Source: Eubacteriaceae bacterium (lineage in GTDB: Bacteria > Bacillota > Clostridia > Lachnospirales > Lachnospiraceae). Taken from it: a DNA stretch of 64,000 bases. The notes below the pieces were generated by a model that saw only the letters and a program-made list of their open reading frames with translations, was not told the DNA's origin and searched no databases. Location: positions 216,331-280,330 of the forward strand of contig CABIWJ010000003.1 of the NCBI GenBank assembly GCA_902362455.1, given 5' to 3'. Position 1 is the first letter of the stretch. Each line of letters starts with the position of its first letter. The position numbers were made by a program, and so were the translations under genes. Below are positions 62,301-64,000 of this stretch, in pieces.

Positions 62301-63275
62301 TTATTGATTATTTTCAACATCTATTCCATTCTTTTTATAATATTTTGCCGCACCTTTATGAAATTTAATCGTAATTCCCTGCGTCACGATATCTTGTGTC
62401 AGCTCTAAATCTGTCATACTATTAAATTGTAGTTCTTTACCATGTTCAAACAGGCACTTTGTTATCTTATAGACGATATCTTCATCTAATTTATCACTTG
62501 CAAGAAGAACTGACTCTACACCAATAGTCTGTATATCCTTAGTCTGACCCTCATAAGTATTAGCAGGTATATTATATTCCATAATGAAATCATATGTTGA
62601 TGTAATTTTTTCCATCTGATTATCGTCTATACTTAACAAACGTATCTTACTTCTGCCTGCAAGTTCATCAATAATTTCTGTTTTAATACCTGCCGTACAG
62701 AATAATGCATCTATTTCACCATTTTCCAACTTATTTACGGCTGTTTTATAATCATAATTCTTCATTTCAACAAGTGTATCATTATATCCATACGCCTGTA
62801 ATATCTGCTTTGCATTTCTTTCTGTTCCTGATTCATATTCTCCAATACTTACCTTTCTACCTTGTAAATCATCAATAGATAAAATATCCGAATCATTCAT
62901 CACGACAATCTGGCATGCTTCAGTATAAAGTCCTGCTATTGCTGAATATCCTTTATAAGTACTATCTATAAATTCTCCTGTCCCATTATATGCATCATCA
63001 ATTAAATCCGCCTGCGCAATTCCAAGTTCGATATAATTCTTAGAGAGTAACCTAAGGTTTGCTGCAGAACCTGCAGTTTCTTTTACCTTAACCTTTAAAT
63101 TTTCTTCCGATGATATCTTATTAGAAAATTCTCTTCCAAAAGAATAGTACATACCACCCTCTCCCGCCGTTCCAATTCTTATATCATATTTTTTCATACC
63201 ACAGCCGCCAAACGATATCATTATTGTAAATGATATGGCAACTGCAAGTATGGTACTTAGAATCTTTATTCTCAT
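62301..63275 (-). CDS. TAXI-family solute-binding lipoprotein
   Basis: TAXI proteins are extracytoplasmic binding proteins, usually for TRAP transporters and often for glutamate or 2-oxoglutarate. The 324-residue protein has a lipoprotein signal with the lipobox FGGC (Cys at about 27). The mature part opens IRIGTAGEGGMYYSFGREF, and VKETAGSAANLRLL and VSIGEYESGTERNAKQIL are family motifs. The SD AAAGGAG is strong. The next gene is gltS instead of TRAP DctQM, so it may deliver glutamate to GltS (inference). Confidence 0.9.
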   Translation of the reverse strand: MRIKILSTILAVAISFTIMISFGGCGMKKYDIRIGTAGEGGMYYSFGREFSNKISSEENLKVKVKETAGSAANLRLLSKNYIELGIAQADLIDDAYNGTGEFIDSTYKGYSAIAGLYTEACQIVVMNDSDILSIDDLQGRKVSIGEYESGTERNAKQILQAYGYNDTLVEMKNYDYKTAVNKLENGEIDALFCTAGIKTEIIDELAGRSKIRLLSIDDNQMEKITSTYDFIMEYNIPANTYEGQTKDIQTIGVESVLLASDKLDEDIVYKITKCLFEHGKELQFNSMTDLELTQDIVTQGITIKFHKGAAKYYKKNGIDVENNQ

Positions 63276-63319
63276 AAACTTTACTCCTTTTCATAGTGTC
63301 GTATGTTTTTACTATGTCA

Positions 63320-63865
63320 TTATAACTTCATCAAGCGACAGTTTTCGATTCCTGCATCCCAGAATTTCTCTACCGGAATATTCTTCACCTGACATAAAAT
63401 ACTTGAATTCATGGCTCCATGTCCGACTATAAGTATATCTCTCCCCTCTGCCAGCTGAGGCTTTACTACTTTTTCCAGGAAATCACCAGTTCTTGCATAT
63501 AACTGTTCAAGACTTTCACCGCCTTCTACTCCTTTATAATTAGCAGGATCTTTAAATAATACTCTCACCGGACAATTCAGGTCTCTTATACAATTTGCTG
63601 TCCCTTCATATATTCCGAAACTCATCTCCTTTAACCTGTCATCAGGTATTATATCTATATTTCTGCCCTCAAGAAATATCTTAGCTGTCTCTCTTGCCCT
63701 TACAAGTGGCGAACAATAACATATGTCAAAATTGATATCCTTATATTTTTCCCTTGCCTCCCTTGCCATCTCTCTTCCCTCGTCATTTAACGGAATATCG
63801 GTACGACCCTGCAGCTTATGAAGTTCATTCCAATCTGTTTTTCCATGTCTCATAATATATAACAT
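63320..63865 (-). CDS. Histidine phosphatase family protein
   Basis: The 181-residue cytosolic protein belongs to the phosphoglycerate-mutase-like superfamily. It has the RHGKTDWN phosphohistidine motif near the start, SPLVRARETAKI and the second catalytic His in IVGHGAMN. It is a 2,3-bisphosphoglycerate-independent type of small phosphatase; substrate unknown. The start at 63865 has GGAG at a spacing of 10 nt. It ends 44 nt before the TAXI gene and may be co-transcribed with it. Confidence 0.88.
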   Translation of the reverse strand: MLYIMRHGKTDWNELHKLQGRTDIPLNDEGREMAREAREKYKDINFDICYCSPLVRARETAKIFLEGRNIDIIPDDRLKEMSFGIYEGTANCIRDLNCPVRVLFKDPANYKGVEGGESLEQLYARTGDFLEKVVKPQLAEGRDILIVGHGAMNSSILCQVKNIPVEKFWDAGIENCRLMKL

Positions 63866-63975
63866 ATAATTTTCTCCATTTTTTCTATAAAATCTGTTAT
63901 TAGTTATCTTATAACAATCTTGTATTTTAGTAAACGTCTGATTACAGACCATAGACATTATTTACCCTAAAGGAC

Positions 63976-64000
63976 TAAAGAATGTCGCTTGCGACATTCT
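63976..64000. repeat. Palindromic repeat family B, copy 4, cut by window end
   Basis: AAAGAATGTCGCTTGCGACA followed by TTCT, identical to the start of copy 2, runs into the window edge. Confidence 0.8.

Noticed and set aside
1..64000. tRNA, rRNA, insertion sequences, prophage or CRISPR-Cas
   Set aside because: I saw no tRNA or rRNA sequence, transposase, integrase, phage structural gene or cas gene in the window.

Overview
The window is a low-GC segment from a spore-forming Clostridia bacterium, most likely a member or close relative of the Lachnospiraceae. The evidence is the complete spoVA and spoIIA-sigF operons, dipicolinate synthase, an alpha/beta-type SASP, a Shine-Dalgarno (SD) sequence before nearly every gene, a T-box leader, and several small proteins and one operon that I associate only with this group. 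Species cannot be assigned from the sequence alone.

Layout. 1-11.4 kb: a partial membrane protein, lepB, an Mrp ATPase, degV, mecA, a minimal sufC-sufB pair, a SASP, a flotillin/NfeD pair, and a divergent XRE regulator that shares its operator with the flotillin operon. 11.4-20.3 kb: an LD-carboxypeptidase and addBA, bounded by a cluster of stem-loops. 20.3-24.2 kb: an anchored protein, an Abi_2/AbiF-type HEPN gene bracketed by two matching structured RNA hairpins, and nadE. 24.3-29.4 kb: spoVAA-AB-AC-AD-AE followed by an OPT transporter and a PqqD-like protein. 29.7-37.5 kb: a highly charged chemoreceptor, spoIIAA-spoIIAB-sigF, a zinc-ribbon/TPR protein and folC. 37.7-41.4 kb: valS with its T-box, then a 0.57-kb near-palindrome. 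41.3-48.3 kb: a four-gene operon of unknown function containing a degenerate Hsp70/actin-like protein. 48.4-54.5 kb: rarA, a citrate synthase, dpaA-dpaB and rpoD. 54.6-60.2 kb: a lipid kinase, three secreted wall- or membrane-anchored proteins (one with a starch-binding-like module) and a membrane protein. 60.2-64 kb: a PAP2 phosphatase, a small protein, GltS, a TAXI-type binding lipoprotein and a histidine phosphatase.

Most genes are housekeeping or sporulation functions. The accessory signal lies in three places: (1) the AbiF-like locus with duplicated covarying hairpins, the best candidate for an unusual system; (2) the giant imperfect hairpin between the unknown operon and the valS promoter; (3) several families of small palindromic intergenic repeats. 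One of those families consists of cassettes between co-oriented genes, flanked by direct repeats that carry the downstream gene's ribosome-binding site.

Many true starts lie a few codons inside the longest open frame, because the SD itself is embedded in an upstream ATG (ATGAGGAT or ATGGAGAT, then the real start). TTG and GTG starts are common. I chose starts by SD spacing throughout.
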